A stretch of DNA of 64,000 bases from an uncultured Gemmatimonadota bacterium (GCA_902805735.1 CADCTW010000001.1:1-64000); one strand, 5' to 3'; shown: positions 47,017 through 55,730, counted from the first letter of the stretch. The notes: generated by a model from the sequence alone, not told the origin. Numbers and translations: made by a program.

Positions 47017-47072
47017 AAGACACAGAGGCACAGAGAAGAACTTATCTCTGTGCCTCTGTGTCTCCGTGTGAG
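47017..47072. repeat. Family 1 palindrome, full copy
   Basis: AAAGACACAGAGGCACAGAG, loop AAGAACTTAT and complement. It ends 9 bases from the stop codon of the pseudokinase gene. Confidence 0.9.
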
Positions 47073-47081
47073 CCCCGCCGT

Positions 47082-48041
47082 TCAGATCACCGCCCACGCG
47101 CACAGCGCCAGGAGCGCCGCCGCGCCGCCGGCGATCAGCGCGGGATTGGGGCCGCGCGCGGGCTGCACGAAGCGGGGCGCGCGCCGGGCCGCGTACACGT
47201 GCGCGGCGGCGGATGGCGCGGGAGGCGGAGCGGCGGGTGCGGCCGGCGTGAAGGCTTCCGCAAAGGCGGCGGCGTCCGGCCAGCGGCGGGCGGGGTCGGG
47301 TTCCAGCGCGCGGAGCACGGCGGCGGCGAGCGCTTCCGGCACATCCGGGCGCAGCTCGCGCGGGGAGGGGATGGCGGCGGCCTGGCCGCGGGCCAGGGCG
47401 GCCAGCGTGGCGCCCCACTGCGGCGGGAGGCCGGCGAGCAGCTCGTAGGCCACCACGCCCAGGCTGAACACGTCCGCAGCCGGCAGCAGCGCCTGCCGCC
47501 GCAGCGCTTCGGGCGAGGCGTAGCGCGCCGCCGCGGAGCGCACCGCGATCCCCGCGCCCCCGCCGAAGCCCAGCACCCGCACGCGCATGCGCCGGTCTTC
47601 CTCGCCGCGCGAGAGGAAGAGGGTGCCCGGGTGCACCTCGCCGTGCACGATCCCCGCGCCGTGCCCGGCCGCCACACCCGCCGCCGCTTCACGCACGATG
47701 CGCAGCGCCTGTGCGGCCGGCGGCGTCCCCCGCTGCGCCAGCAGTGACGCGAGCGACTCGCCCGCCCGCGCCTCCCACACCACCCACGCCAGGCCCAGCG
47801 CCTCATCCGCCCCCGTGTCCAGCATCGCCGCCACGTGCGGGTGCTCCAGCAGCGACGCCGCCGAGGCGCGCCGCCGGAACCCGTCGTGCTCCTCCGCGCC
47901 CCAGTCGGCCGTCGCGAACGCGCGCAGCACGACCTCGCGTCCCGTGCTCGTGTCGGCGGCGCGGAATGCGCCGTCGGCGGGCCCGGCGATGCGGTAGCGG
48001 CCGGAGACGGTGGCTCCGGGGGTCAACAGGTCGTGCGACAT
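47082..48041 (-). CDS. Serine/threonine kinase-like protein, probable pseudokinase
   Basis: A 319-aa protein with a Hanks-type kinase fold and one C-terminal membrane helix (ALIAGGAAALLALCAWAVI). The key catalytic residues are changed. The Gly loop reads GPADGAFRAAD, the VAIK-type Lys is Arg (EVVLRAF), the HRD loop is HGEVHPGT (no catalytic Asp, Asn to Thr), and DFG is GFG. The activation segment YASPEAL and ADVFSLGVVAYELL are intact. It is probably a membrane-tethered scaffold or sensor rather than an active kinase. Start chosen at MSHDLL because the upstream frame lacks protein character. Confidence 0.82.
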   Translation of the reverse strand: MSHDLLTPGATVSGRYRIAGPADGAFRAADTSTGREVVLRAFATADWGAEEHDGFRRRASAASLLEHPHVAAMLDTGADEALGLAWVVWEARAGESLASLLAQRGTPPAAQALRIVREAAAGVAAGHGAGIVHGEVHPGTLFLSRGEEDRRMRVRVLGFGGGAGIAVRSAAARYASPEALRRQALLPAADVFSLGVVAYELLAGLPPQWGATLAALARGQAAAIPSPRELRPDVPEALAAAVLRALEPDPARRWPDAAAFAEAFTPAAPAAPPPAPSAAAHVYAARRAPRFVQPARGPNPALIAGGAAALLALCAWAVI

Positions 48042-48099
48042 CGGGTCGGCGGGGATGCGGGCGGTGCGTGGGAGGGGCGGATCGGGGATGGGGACGCGC

Positions 48100-48128
48100 A
48101 ACCTACCCGAGCGGCCGGGCATCGTCAA
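48100..48128 (-). promoter_or_regulatory. Putative promoter of the pseudokinase gene
   Basis: TTGACG (48128-48123), 17-base spacer, TAGGTT (48105-48100) on the minus strand, about 59 bases before the start codon. Confidence 0.45.
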
Positions 48129-48311
48129 CGGTCTGCTACGCATCTGCCCCACGGAGGGGCCAATCGGCGTGCCCCGGAAGGGACACCCGCCGGGCGCCCG
48201 CGGGTGAAACTCCACGCAAATGCTTGACGTTTATTGGATTGCGCGGCGGCACGCCCGATGCACTTCCACGCATCCGAGGGCGGAGGCCACCGCCCCCAAG
48301 GAGGGTTGCTC

Positions 48312-48497
48312 ATGGAAGTTGCTCGTCGGTACGTGGAGAGCTTCCCGTCGCCGTTCGCGGCGTACACGGCACTGCAGTGCGCGCTGATGCGCCGCCACCT
48401 GGCTCGCGGTGGGACGGCTGAAGACTTCTGCATCAGGCTGGCCCCCGTCTTCCACCGGCGTTACGCCCCGGTCTTCCTGGAAGCGCCAGCCCGCTGA
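48312..48497 (+). CDS. Small hypothetical protein
   Basis: A 61-aa ORF starting MEVARRYVESFPSPFAAYTA with an excellent AAGGAGG ribosome site 7 bases upstream. It is mostly helical, with basic and aromatic residues and two Cys. A TTGACG at 48224-48229 could be its -35 element, but no good -10 follows. No family was recognised. A family 1 palindrome lies 26 bases after the stop. Confidence 0.6.
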   Translation: MEVARRYVESFPSPFAAYTALQCALMRRHLARGGTAEDFCIRLAPVFHRRYAPVFLEAPAR

Positions 48498-48522
48498 GAC
48501 GGTGAAGCTCCCACAAATGAAA

Positions 48523-48567
48523 CGGAGGCACGGAGATCTTCTTCTCCGTGCCTCCGTGTCTGTGAAG
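48523..48567. repeat. Family 1 palindrome, CGGAGG variant
   Basis: CGGAGGCACGGAGA and complement TCTCCGTGCCTCCG with a short loop. It lies between the small ORF and the convergent Yip1-type gene. Confidence 0.82.
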
Positions 48568-48589
48568 CCGCACCGCCGGCGCCAGCCCC

Positions 48590-49159
48590 TTACCCCGCCA
48601 GCAGCGCGCCCGCCGCGAGTGCGCCGCCCAGCAGGAGCATCGGGATCAGCGCCAGCGCGAACGCGATCAGGGTAGAGATGACGGCGGTCAGGACGGCCTT
48701 GCCGGTGTCCACGTCCAGCGCCTGTCGGATCGCGACCACCTGCGCCACCAGCACCCACAGCCACACGGCGGCCATGATCAGCCAGCCGAGCCCCGGGATG
48801 ATCCCCAGCACGTTGAGCACGCGTGGCGCCTGCGCGAAGCCCAGCGTGCGCAGCAGCTCGCCCCAGTCCGCCGTCCCGCCGAAGAAGCGCGTCCCCACGA
48901 AGTACGCGAGCCCCGCGGAGACCCCCCAGCTGAAGAGCGCGCCGATCACCCCGCCCATCATCACCGCCAGCCCCCCGTTCCATGCGCCGATGGCCGAGGC
49001 GATCGCGGCCACGATCACCACCACGGCGGCCTGTCCGGTGGCGCCGCGGTCCGCCTCCACCTCTTCGTAGGTGGCGATGTCGAGCCTGGCCGCCCCGATG
49101 GCGCGCTCGGTGATGGAGCGGCGGGCGTAGGGCGTGCCGGAAGCGTACGAATCGGTCAT
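48590..49159 (-). CDS. Yip1 family membrane protein
   Basis: A 189-aa inner-membrane protein with a polar N-terminus of about 45 residues and five hydrophobic segments, matching the Yip1 domain (RTLGFAQAPRVLNVLGIIPG is typical of the family in bacteria). Function in bacteria is not established. It starts at ATG with GGAG upstream and is monocistronic. Confidence 0.82.
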   Translation of the reverse strand: MTDSYASGTPYARRSITERAIGAARLDIATYEEVEADRGATGQAAVVVIVAAIASAIGAWNGGLAVMMGGVIGALFSWGVSAGLAYFVGTRFFGGTADWGELLRTLGFAQAPRVLNVLGIIPGLGWLIMAAVWLWVLVAQVVAIRQALDVDTGKAVLTAVISTLIAFALALIPMLLLGGALAAGALLAG

Positions 49160-49259
49160 CGGGATCTCCTTGGGGATCGTTGCGGCGGGGCGAACGGCGG
49201 GCTGCAGCGGATGCTAACGCCCGCCGGGCCCCGTACGCAACGATCTCGTAGTTTGTTTC

Positions 49260-49287
49260 TCCTCCGTGCTCCGTGCCTCTTGTGAGC
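49260..49287. repeat. Family 1 half copy
   Basis: Degenerate right arm (CTCCGTGCCTCTTGTGAGCC) ending 11 bases from the DUF445 stop codon. Confidence 0.6.
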
Positions 49288-49298
49288 CATTCGGTTCG

Positions 49299-50573
49299 TC
49301 AGAACCCGAACACCCGCCCCACGCTGTAGATCACCAGCCCCGCCAGCCCGCCCACCAGCGTGCCGTTGATGCGGATGAACTGAAGGTCCTTGCCGATCTG
49401 CAGCTCGATCTTGCGCGTGGTGTCGTTCGGGTCCCAGGCGGCGACCGTGGTGGAGATCAGGTCGGCGATCTCGTGGCGGTACTGCTCCACCACGTAGATC
49501 ACGGCGTTCTCGATCCACGTCTCCACCTTCTCCAGCAGCTCCTCGTCCTCGACCAGCGACTGCCCCAGCCGCGTCACCGCGTGCCCGATGCGGCGGCGGA
49601 ACTCGGATTCCGGGTCCGCCGCGTTCTTGAGCAGCGAGGCCTTGAGGTCGCCCCACAGCGAGGCGGAGTAGTCGCGCACCGCGGGGTGCTGCAGCACCTC
49701 TTCCTTGAGGTGCTCGCCCCGGGCGATGGTGTCCGGCGAGTCCTGCAGGCGCACGATGAACTCGGCGACGGCCTCGTTGAAGCGGCCCCGCAGCGGGTGA
49801 TGTGGGTCCACCGCCACCTCGTGCAGCGTGTTCTCCAGGCTCCCCACCAGCTTCTCGTAGATCTTGTCGTCCACCTGGGTGGGCACCCACCACGGCGTCT
49901 CGCGCCCGATGCGCGCGCGGATGGTCTCGCGGTTCTCGTCCACCAGGCGCCCCAGCAGGCGCAGGGCGGCATCCAGCAGCTCCTGGTGCCGGTTGTCCTG
50001 CGTGACCAGGGAGAGCACGCGCGCCACCACCGGCGTCACCGGCGTCTTGCGCACGCGCCCCATCACGTTGTCCTGGATGATCTCCTGCACGTCCTCGTCG
50101 CGCAGCACCTGCACCACGCCGGACACGGCCGCCGCCGCGTGCCGCCCCACGGACTCGCCGTGCTCCGGCCGCGCCAGCCACTCGGCCCCCTTTCGGGCCG
50201 CCCCCGCCGAGCGCAGCCGCGCGCGGATGACGGTGGGCGACAGGAAGTTGTTCTGCACGAAGTTCCCCAGGCTGCGCCCGATGCGGTCCTTGCGGTTGGG
50301 GATGATGGCGGTGTGGGGGATGCGCAGCCCCATGGGGTAGCGGAAGAGGGCCGTGACGGCGAACCAGTCCGCCAGCCCGCCCACCATGGCGGCCTCGGCC
50401 GTGGCGCGCAGGTAGCCGAACCCGGGCCAGCGGGTTTCCAGCCCCCGCGCCACCACGTACACCACGAACGCCGCCACCAGCAGCCCCGTGGCGCGCCGCT
50501 TCATGGTGGTGAGCTGCTCCTGCTTCAGCTGCTCGTCCTGGAGCGGTTGAAGGGCGATCTCTCCCGTCTGCAT
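49299..50573 (-). CDS. DUF445 family membrane protein
   Basis: A 424-aa protein: N-terminal helix (ATGLLVAAFVVYVVARG), the GGLADWFAVTALFRYPMGLRIPHT segment that defines DUF445, a long helical periplasmic or cytosolic middle, and a C-terminal helix (LVGGLAGLVIYSVG). Function unknown. The start at 50573 was chosen over the longer frame, which runs through a family 2 repeat. Confidence 0.9.
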   Translation of the reverse strand: MQTGEIALQPLQDEQLKQEQLTTMKRRATGLLVAAFVVYVVARGLETRWPGFGYLRATAEAAMVGGLADWFAVTALFRYPMGLRIPHTAIIPNRKDRIGRSLGNFVQNNFLSPTVIRARLRSAGAARKGAEWLARPEHGESVGRHAAAAVSGVVQVLRDEDVQEIIQDNVMGRVRKTPVTPVVARVLSLVTQDNRHQELLDAALRLLGRLVDENRETIRARIGRETPWWVPTQVDDKIYEKLVGSLENTLHEVAVDPHHPLRGRFNEAVAEFIVRLQDSPDTIARGEHLKEEVLQHPAVRDYSASLWGDLKASLLKNAADPESEFRRRIGHAVTRLGQSLVEDEELLEKVETWIENAVIYVVEQYRHEIADLISTTVAAWDPNDTTRKIELQIGKDLQFIRINGTLVGGLAGLVIYSVGRVFGF

Positions 50574-50600
50574 CGGATCTCCGGAAAACGTTGGTGCGGG

Positions 50601-50786
50601 GGCCCTCACCCCCCCCCGGCCCCCCTCTCCCAAACTGCTGGGAGAGGGGGGCGCATCTTCAGTGTCGGCGAGCGGCCCGCTGTTCATCAGGGCCGCGGCT
50701 ACGCCTGGCCCTCGTCCACGCACGAGCCTGGGGAAATCGCCCCCTCCCCCAGCAGTTTGGGGGAGGGGGTCGGGGGGTGAGGGCCC
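50601..50786. repeat. Family 2 composite palindrome
   Basis: The ends GGCCCTCACC and GGTGAGGGCC enclose CTCTCCCAAACTGCTGGGAG and CTCCCCCAGCAGTTTGGGGG hairpins facing each other. The right end is 2 bases from the stop codon of the next gene. Confidence 0.87.
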
Positions 50787-50788
50787 CT

Positions 50789-51022
50789 TCAGCGGAGCTC
50801 CTGGTCCCCCGGCTCGCTCCACCCGCGCCCCGCGCGCAGCTCGGCGGCGAGCGGCACGTCGCGGGCCGCGAGGAAGACGATGGTCTGCTCCGCCTGCGTG
50901 GCGAAAAGGTACTTCGTGAACCCCGCCGCCGCGCGGTCCACCCCCCGCTCCTCCAGGCGCCGCAGCGCGGCATCCACCTCGCGCAGCGCGTCGCCCTTCT
51001 TGATGAAGATGTGCGATGGCAC
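50789..51022 (-). CDS. Small hypothetical protein
   Basis: A 77-aa protein: helical first half (KKGDALREVDAALRRLEERG), then KYLFATQAEQTIVFLAARDV. No signal or membrane segment. Codon use matches real genes. It lies 34 bases after the DUF3616 gene on the same strand and may be its operon partner. No family was recognised. Confidence 0.6.
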   Translation of the reverse strand: MPSHIFIKKGDALREVDAALRRLEERGVDRAAAGFTKYLFATQAEQTIVFLAARDVPLAAELRAGRGWSEPGDQELR

Positions 51023-51026
51023 GGCC

Positions 51027-51050
51027 GCTCTCCGCGTCTCTGTGTGAGCC
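51027..51050. repeat. Family 1 half copy
   Basis: Right arm only (CTCTCCGCGTCTCTGTGTGA), located 7 bases from the DUF3616 stop codon. Confidence 0.7.
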
Positions 51051-51056
51051 CGCCGT

Positions 51057-52154
51057 TCAGCCGCGCAGCTCGAACACGTCCGTGTACACCCCGTTGGGGA
51101 ACAGCCGGTCCTGGGCCGCGGAGTCGTACAGCACCATCACCGCCGGCTGCTGCAGGCCGTCGTAGAGCGCCACCGCCTCGGCGTGGTCGTCGCGCTGCCC
51201 CCTCGTGAACGGGAGGTCCAGCACGCGGCGGAGCTCGTTGCCGCGCACCAGCGACGGCAGGTCCGGGCTCGCGCCGCCGGGCCACCGCCACAGCGACATC
51301 GGCGCCTCGTCGCTCAGCGTGGTGCCCGCCAGCACCAGCAGGTCGTCGCCGTCGCGCCGCAGGTCGCGGATCCCCATCCCCTCCAGCTCCAGGAAGTGCT
51401 TGCGGTAGCGCTCGCCGTCTTCGCCGATCTTGCGCAGGCGCAGCCGGTCCGCCCGGTCGCGCTCGGCGACGGGCTCGAGCTCCAGGATGATGGCCCACCC
51501 GCGCAGCACGGGGCCGCGCAGCCCGATGAACACCCGCTCCCCCATCACCGCCAGCCCCTCCACGTCGAAGCCGTTGTCCTTGCCGGGGATGCGCAGGAAT
51601 GGGCGCAGGTGCTCGTCGTCGCGCAGCTCGCGCACGATGCCGCCCTTGGGCCCGCGCCCCCGCAGCCGCGCGGCCGTCAGCTCCCGGTCCGGGTCCTCCG
51701 GATCGGGGCGGCGGGCGCAGGGGACGAGCCCCAGCTCGTCGTCGTTCGCCAGGGGGATGCGGGCCAGGAAATAGCGGCTGGCGTCCGTCTCCACCCTGGC
51801 GATGCGGTCGATGCACGCCTGGTCGTCGTCGCCCTCCTTCGCCTTGTTCCGCTTGCGGCTGTGCGACCCCACCACCCACAGGTAGGGCGCGGCGTAGGCC
51901 ATCCCCTCCACGTCCACCTCGCCGTCGTCCGGCAGGTCCACGTAGTCGGCCAGCGCAAAGGTCACGTGCCCGCCGAAGCTGCCGTCGGGGCGCAGCGTGA
52001 GGCGCTCGATGGTGGGCGTTTCGTCGCACGCCAGCCACAGGTAGTCGCCCGTGCGCTCCACCGCGGAAAGGCCCTCGCGCAGCCGCTCGGGGTCGCTGAT
52101 TCCGTCCGCGGCGCGGTCGAAGTGCAGGGGAACGCGGTAAAGTGGCGTCGCCAT
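51057..52154 (-). CDS. DUF3616 family protein
   Basis: A 365-aa cytosolic protein that looks like a beta-propeller: repeated motifs such as DVEGMAYAAPYLWVVGSHSR and FDVEGLAVMGERVFIGLRGP, each with a [DE]-x-EG-[LM]-A core, mark the DUF3616 family. The end FPNGVYTDVFELRG is intact. The long upstream frame is antisense to the HD gene and was discarded. The role is unknown. Confidence 0.85.
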   Translation of the reverse strand: MATPLYRVPLHFDRAADGISDPERLREGLSAVERTGDYLWLACDETPTIERLTLRPDGSFGGHVTFALADYVDLPDDGEVDVEGMAYAAPYLWVVGSHSRKRNKAKEGDDDQACIDRIARVETDASRYFLARIPLANDDELGLVPCARRPDPEDPDRELTAARLRGRGPKGGIVRELRDDEHLRPFLRIPGKDNGFDVEGLAVMGERVFIGLRGPVLRGWAIILELEPVAERDRADRLRLRKIGEDGERYRKHFLELEGMGIRDLRRDGDDLLVLAGTTLSDEAPMSLWRWPGGASPDLPSLVRGNELRRVLDLPFTRGQRDDHAEAVALYDGLQQPAVMVLYDSAAQDRLFPNGVYTDVFELRG

Positions 52155-52289
52155 CGGCGGATCTTGGGCTCGGGTGGGGGCTGGACCGCGCCGGGTTGCT
52201 ACGCAGGCCCGGTGCCGCGCGCTTGCCGGACGTGTGCCGCGGAGTACATTGCCGGCTTCGCGCGCACGCTTCCACGCACCCCCCGCACC

Positions 52290-52937
52290 ATGACCGGCCT
52301 CCTCGCCCGCACCGAAGCCTTCGTACGCGAGCGCATGCACGGCGACGGCTCCGGGCACGACTGGTGGCACGTCCACCGCGTGCGCAGCACGGCGCTGCGC
52401 CTGGCGCGCGAAGAGGGGGCGGATGAACACGTCGTGGAGCTCGCGGCGCTGCTTCACGACGTGTGGGACCACAAGCTCCACGGCGGCGACGACACGGTGG
52501 CCCCGCGCGAGATCCGCCGCTGGCTGGCCGCGGCGGGAGCGGACGAGGCCACCATCTCGCACGTCTGCGAGATCGTGGCCGGGGTGTCGTTCAAGGGCGC
52601 GGGCGTGCCCACCCCCATGCGCACCCCCGAGGGCGCGGTGGTGCAGGACGCCGACCGGCTGGACGCCATCGGCGCCGTGGGCATCGCGCGCGCCTTCGCC
52701 TTCGGGGGGAGCCGGGGGCGGCCGCTGCACGACCCGGAGAGCGCGCCGGAGCACCACGCCACCTTCGACGCGTACCGCGCCGGCTCCGGCGGCACCACGG
52801 CCCACTTCCACGAAAAGCTCTTCCTCCTCCGCGACCGCATGAACACGGCCTCCGCGCGCCGCCTGGCCGACGAGCGGCACCGCTTCATGGAAGAGTTCCT
52901 GCGCCGCTTCCACGACGAGTGGAACGGATGGAGCTGA
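52290..52937 (+). CDS. HD domain phosphohydrolase
   Basis: A 215-aa metal-dependent phosphohydrolase of the YedJ/YpgQ type. The motif residues are His in HDWWHVHRV, the His-Asp pair in LLHDVWDHK, and the distal Asp in VVQDADRLDAIGA. It is divergent from the DUF3616 gene. It overlaps the following metallo-beta-lactamase gene by 10 bases, so the two are translated together. The nucleotide substrate is unknown. Confidence 0.9.
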   Translation: MTGLLARTEAFVRERMHGDGSGHDWWHVHRVRSTALRLAREEGADEHVVELAALLHDVWDHKLHGGDDTVAPREIRRWLAAAGADEATISHVCEIVAGVSFKGAGVPTPMRTPEGAVVQDADRLDAIGAVGIARAFAFGGSRGRPLHDPESAPEHHATFDAYRAGSGGTTAHFHEKLFLLRDRMNTASARRLADERHRFMEEFLRRFHDEWNGWS

Positions 52938-53842
52938 CCTCGCTGGGCGGGGGCGTGCACGTGCTGCGCGGCGCCGTCAACAGCGGCCTCGTGGAGACGG
53001 AGAACGGCCTGCTCACGGTGGACACGGGGATCGACCGCGGCGCGGCCAACCGCATCGCCCGCGCGGCGGAGGAGCTGGGGCGCCCCCTGGTCGCCATCCT
53101 CAACACCCACGCCCACGCCGACCACCACGGCGGCAACGCGCAGCTCGTGCGCCGCTTCGGCATCCCCGTGTACGCGCCTGCCGTGGAAGAAGCCGTCATC
53201 CGCGAGCCCCGCTTCGAGCCCATCTACCTCTTCGGCGGCGCGCTGCCCGTGACGGGGCTGGCCAACAAGTTCCTGCAGGCGGAGCCCTCGCCCGTGGACC
53301 ACGTCGTCCGTCCCGGCGAGACGGTCGTCATCGACGGGCGCGAGCTGGCGCTGGTGGACCTCGCCGGGCACAGCATGGCCCAGGCCGGCGTGGGCGTCGG
53401 CCTGGGCACACCGGAGGGCGTCCTGTTCGCGGCGGACTCGTTCTTTGGAAGCGAGCCGCTGGCCAAGCACGGCGTCCCCTACCTGGTGGATGCGCGGGGG
53501 ATGCGGGACAGCCTGGGGCGGTTGCCGGCCATCGAAGCCGCCTGGTTCGTCCCCGGCCACGGCGACCCGGTGGACGACGCGCACGCGCCCGTGTTCGCCG
53601 AGAACGTGGCCGCGCTGGACCGCGCCTTCGCCTGGCTGGACGAGCGGGTCGCGCGCGAGCCCGCATCCACCGAAACGCTGCTGGTGGAGTTCGCGGGCGC
53701 GCTGGGGATGCGGCTGGACAACCCGTCGTCGTGGGTGCTCAACCGCGCCACTCTCCTCGGCTTCCTCGCGGCCATGGAGCGCGGCGGCGCTCTCGGGGTG
53801 GTGATGGAAGAGGGCCGCTGGTTGTGGAGTAGAAGTGCCTAG
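52928..53842 (+). CDS. MBL fold metallo-hydrolase
   Basis: A 304-aa hydrolase. The metal site motif is NTHAHADHHGG; further ligands are His in LAGHS, Asp in AADSFFG and His in VPGHGDP. The C-terminal ~75 residues are helical and may be a winged-helix-like extension. It is coupled to the HD hydrolase. The stop codon TAG lies within the first boundary of a heptamer repeat (AGTGCCT), so the last residue comes from the repeat. Confidence 0.9.
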   Translation: MELTSLGGGVHVLRGAVNSGLVETENGLLTVDTGIDRGAANRIARAAEELGRPLVAILNTHAHADHHGGNAQLVRRFGIPVYAPAVEEAVIREPRFEPIYLFGGALPVTGLANKFLQAEPSPVDHVVRPGETVVIDGRELALVDLAGHSMAQAGVGVGLGTPEGVLFAADSFFGSEPLAKHGVPYLVDARGMRDSLGRLPAIEAAWFVPGHGDPVDDAHAPVFAENVAALDRAFAWLDERVAREPASTETLLVEFAGALGMRLDNPSSWVLNRATLLGFLAAMERGGALGVVMEEGRWLWSRSA

Positions 53843-53932
53843 TGCCTAGTGCCTAGTGCCTAGTGCCTAGTGCCTAGTGCCTAGTGCCTAGTAACTGCAG
53901 TCACTAGGCACTGGGCACTCGGCACTGGGCAC
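53834..53932. repeat. Heptamer tandem array with inverted continuation
   Basis: Eight perfect AGTGCCT units (53834-53889) are followed by AGTAACTGCAGT and then four units of the opposite orientation (AGGCACT, GGGCACT, CGGCACT, GGGCACT). A transcript would form a long hairpin. The array starts inside the MBL gene and ends close to the stop of the next gene on the other strand. Confidence 0.95.
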
Positions 53933-53936
53933 TACT

Positions 53937-54173
53937 TCAGAAGCTCGACGGAGGCGGCGTCGGCGACGTGCCGCGGGGGCCGCGGAACCACTCCCACGCC
54001 TTCAGCGCCAGCCACACCAGCAGCACCAGGGGCAGCACGCGGAAGAGCAGGAACCCGCCGAGCAGCCACGCGATACCCAAGACGGCCAGTGCCACCTTGA
54101 GCGCGGCGACGGCAAGGATGATGATGACGGCCCACTTCAGGATGTTTTCGAGGTCGCGATTGGTGCTGGACAC
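53937..54173 (-). CDS. Small membrane protein
   Basis: A 78-aa protein starting VSSTNRDLENILKWAV from GTG with a GGAGG ribosome site 5 bases upstream. Two hydrophobic stretches (WAVIIILAVAALKVALAVLG and LLGGFLLFRVLPLVLLVWLA) span the membrane and the tail is Pro/Ser-rich. No family was recognised. Confidence 0.72.
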   Translation of the reverse strand: MSSTNRDLENILKWAVIIILAVAALKVALAVLGIAWLLGGFLLFRVLPLVLLVWLALKAWEWFRGPRGTSPTPPPSSF

Positions 54174-54357
54174 GGGTCCCTCCAGGTGGCACGCAGTTGA
54201 GTTCCGGCGTTCGTCGGGTGCCCTACGGGGCGGTTCGTCCGCGAGTTTCACAGGTATCGAATTTGAAACGAAATCCCGGGTCCTGAGTGCCAGGGCCTGA
54301 GTCACCGCGGTTCGGCGCTCAGGGCCTGCGACTCGGCATTTCTCCTCCCCAGCAGCT

Positions 54358-54720
54358 ATGAGCGATACGGAAGAAGCGCAGCGCGAGTTCATCCGCGCGT
54401 GGTACCTGTGGCGCCACACGCCGCTCCCGGTGGACGCGTATCGTTCCAACCGCAGCGTCGCGCCGAGCTTCACGGTGGAGTTCGCGCTGGACCACCTGCG
54501 CAGCTACGTGTACGCGCTGGGCTCCGCCTTCATGGAAGAACGCCCGCGCGACTACCCCGCGCTGGTGGCCGACAACCTGGAGCACCTCCACGGCGCCGAG
54601 GCGGACCTGGAGAACGGCCCCATCCCCGAGGACGAGCGCGGCCCCTACCGCGAGTACGTCGCCGCCACGCGCACCCTCCTCCACCGCCTCCTCGCCCGCG
54701 CCAGCGCGGCGCGGGACTGA
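54358..54720 (+). CDS. Hypothetical helical protein
   Basis: A 120-aa, mostly helical cytosolic protein (EFIRAWYLWRHTPLPVDAYR near the start). No ribosome site is obvious and no family was recognised. It lies 17 bases upstream of the DUF72 gene on the same strand and probably shares its transcript. Confidence 0.65.
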   Translation: MSDTEEAQREFIRAWYLWRHTPLPVDAYRSNRSVAPSFTVEFALDHLRSYVYALGSAFMEERPRDYPALVADNLEHLHGAEADLENGPIPEDERGPYREYVAATRTLLHRLLARASAARD

Positions 54721-54737
54721 ACTCGCGGAGACACGGA

Positions 54738-55565
54738 ATGAGCGAGCCCGGCCGCATCCGCATCGGCACGCAGGGGTGGAATTACACGGCCTGGGTGGGC
54801 GCCTTCTACCCCAGCGGCACGCGCCCCGCCGACTTCCTGGGGCTGTACGCGCGCGCCTTCGACGTGGTGGAGGTGGACTCCACCTTCTACGCCGTCCCGG
54901 CCGCGAAGACGGTGCGCGGGTGGGCCGAGCGTACGCCGGAGGGGTTCACCTTCGCCCTCAAGATGCCGCAGGAGATCACGCACGAACGGCGGCTGCGCGG
55001 GGCGGACGACGTGGTTGCGGCGTTCATGGACGCGGCGCGGGAGCTGGGGCCCAAGCTGGGCCCCGTGCTCATCCAACTGGGGCCGGACTTCCTGCCCCCC
55101 GAGCTGGACTCGCTGCGCCGCTTCCTCCCCTGCCTGCCGCGTGACGTGCGCTTCGCCGTGGAGGTGCGCAACCACAGGTGGACGCGCCCCGAGGTGCTGG
55201 CCGAGCTCCTCTCGCTGCTGGCCGAGCACGAGGCCGCGCTGGCCCTCAGCGACGGCCGCTGGATCCGCCGCGAGACGATGACGGAGCTGGCCGGGCGCCC
55301 CACCTCCACCTTTCACTACGTGCGGTGGATGGGCCCCAACCGCGACATCGTGGACTACTCGCGCGTCCTCTTCGACCGCGGCGAGGAGCTGGACACCTGG
55401 ACGGGCGCCCTCGGCCGCGTGGCCACGAAGGGCATCGACATCTTCGGCTTCTTCAACAACCACTTCTCCGGCCACAGCCCCGCCACCGCCCGCGACATGC
55501 AGCGCCGCCTGGGGCAGCGCCCCGTGGACCCTTCCACGCTCGCGGAGCAGACGTCGCTGTTCTGA
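54738..55565 (+). CDS. DUF72 (YecE-like) family protein
   Basis: A 275-aa TIM-barrel protein. Family motifs are IGTQGWNYTAWVGAFYP, VEVDSTFYAVP, FAVEVRNHRW and FGFFNNHFSGHSPATARDM. The biochemical role is not known. The ATG follows GCGGAGACACGGA, a family 1-like tract. A family 2 half element starts 2 bases after the stop. Confidence 0.92.
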   Translation: MSEPGRIRIGTQGWNYTAWVGAFYPSGTRPADFLGLYARAFDVVEVDSTFYAVPAAKTVRGWAERTPEGFTFALKMPQEITHERRLRGADDVVAAFMDAARELGPKLGPVLIQLGPDFLPPELDSLRRFLPCLPRDVRFAVEVRNHRWTRPEVLAELLSLLAEHEAALALSDGRWIRRETMTELAGRPTSTFHYVRWMGPNRDIVDYSRVLFDRGEELDTWTGALGRVATKGIDIFGFFNNHFSGHSPATARDMQRRLGQRPVDPSTLAEQTSLF

Positions 55566-55566
55566 G

Positions 55567-55618
55567 GGGCCCTCACCCCCCCGACCCCCCTCTCCCAAAC
55601 TGCTGGGAGAGGGGGGCG
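55567..55618. repeat. Family 2 left half
   Basis: GGGGCCCTCACCCCCCCGAC followed by the CTCTCCCAAACTGCTGGGAG hairpin. No right half follows. Confidence 0.8.
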
Positions 55619-55696
55619 ATTTCCACGCGCCGGCACGACGCGCAATGTGGGGGCGCGATTCATCGCGCCTGCCGTTGGCACGCGACCACCACGCAA

Positions 55697-55730
55697 CGAG
55701 GGTGGCCGCGCGATTGCGGCCACCCTCGTA
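55697..55730 (-). terminator. Strong hairpin after the small membrane gene
   Basis: CGAGGGTGGCCGC with its complement (13-bp stem, short loop) lies 26 bases after the stop of the gene at 55756-55962. No T-run follows on either strand, so termination is likely but not certain. Confidence 0.5.

Noticed and set aside
49299-50822. Extended DUF445 start at 50822
   Set aside because: The first 83 codons are family 2 repeat sequence read as Pro-rich peptide.
53834-53932. CRISPR-like array
   Set aside because: Units are 7 bases with no spacers and no cas genes are present; it is a simple tandem repeat.
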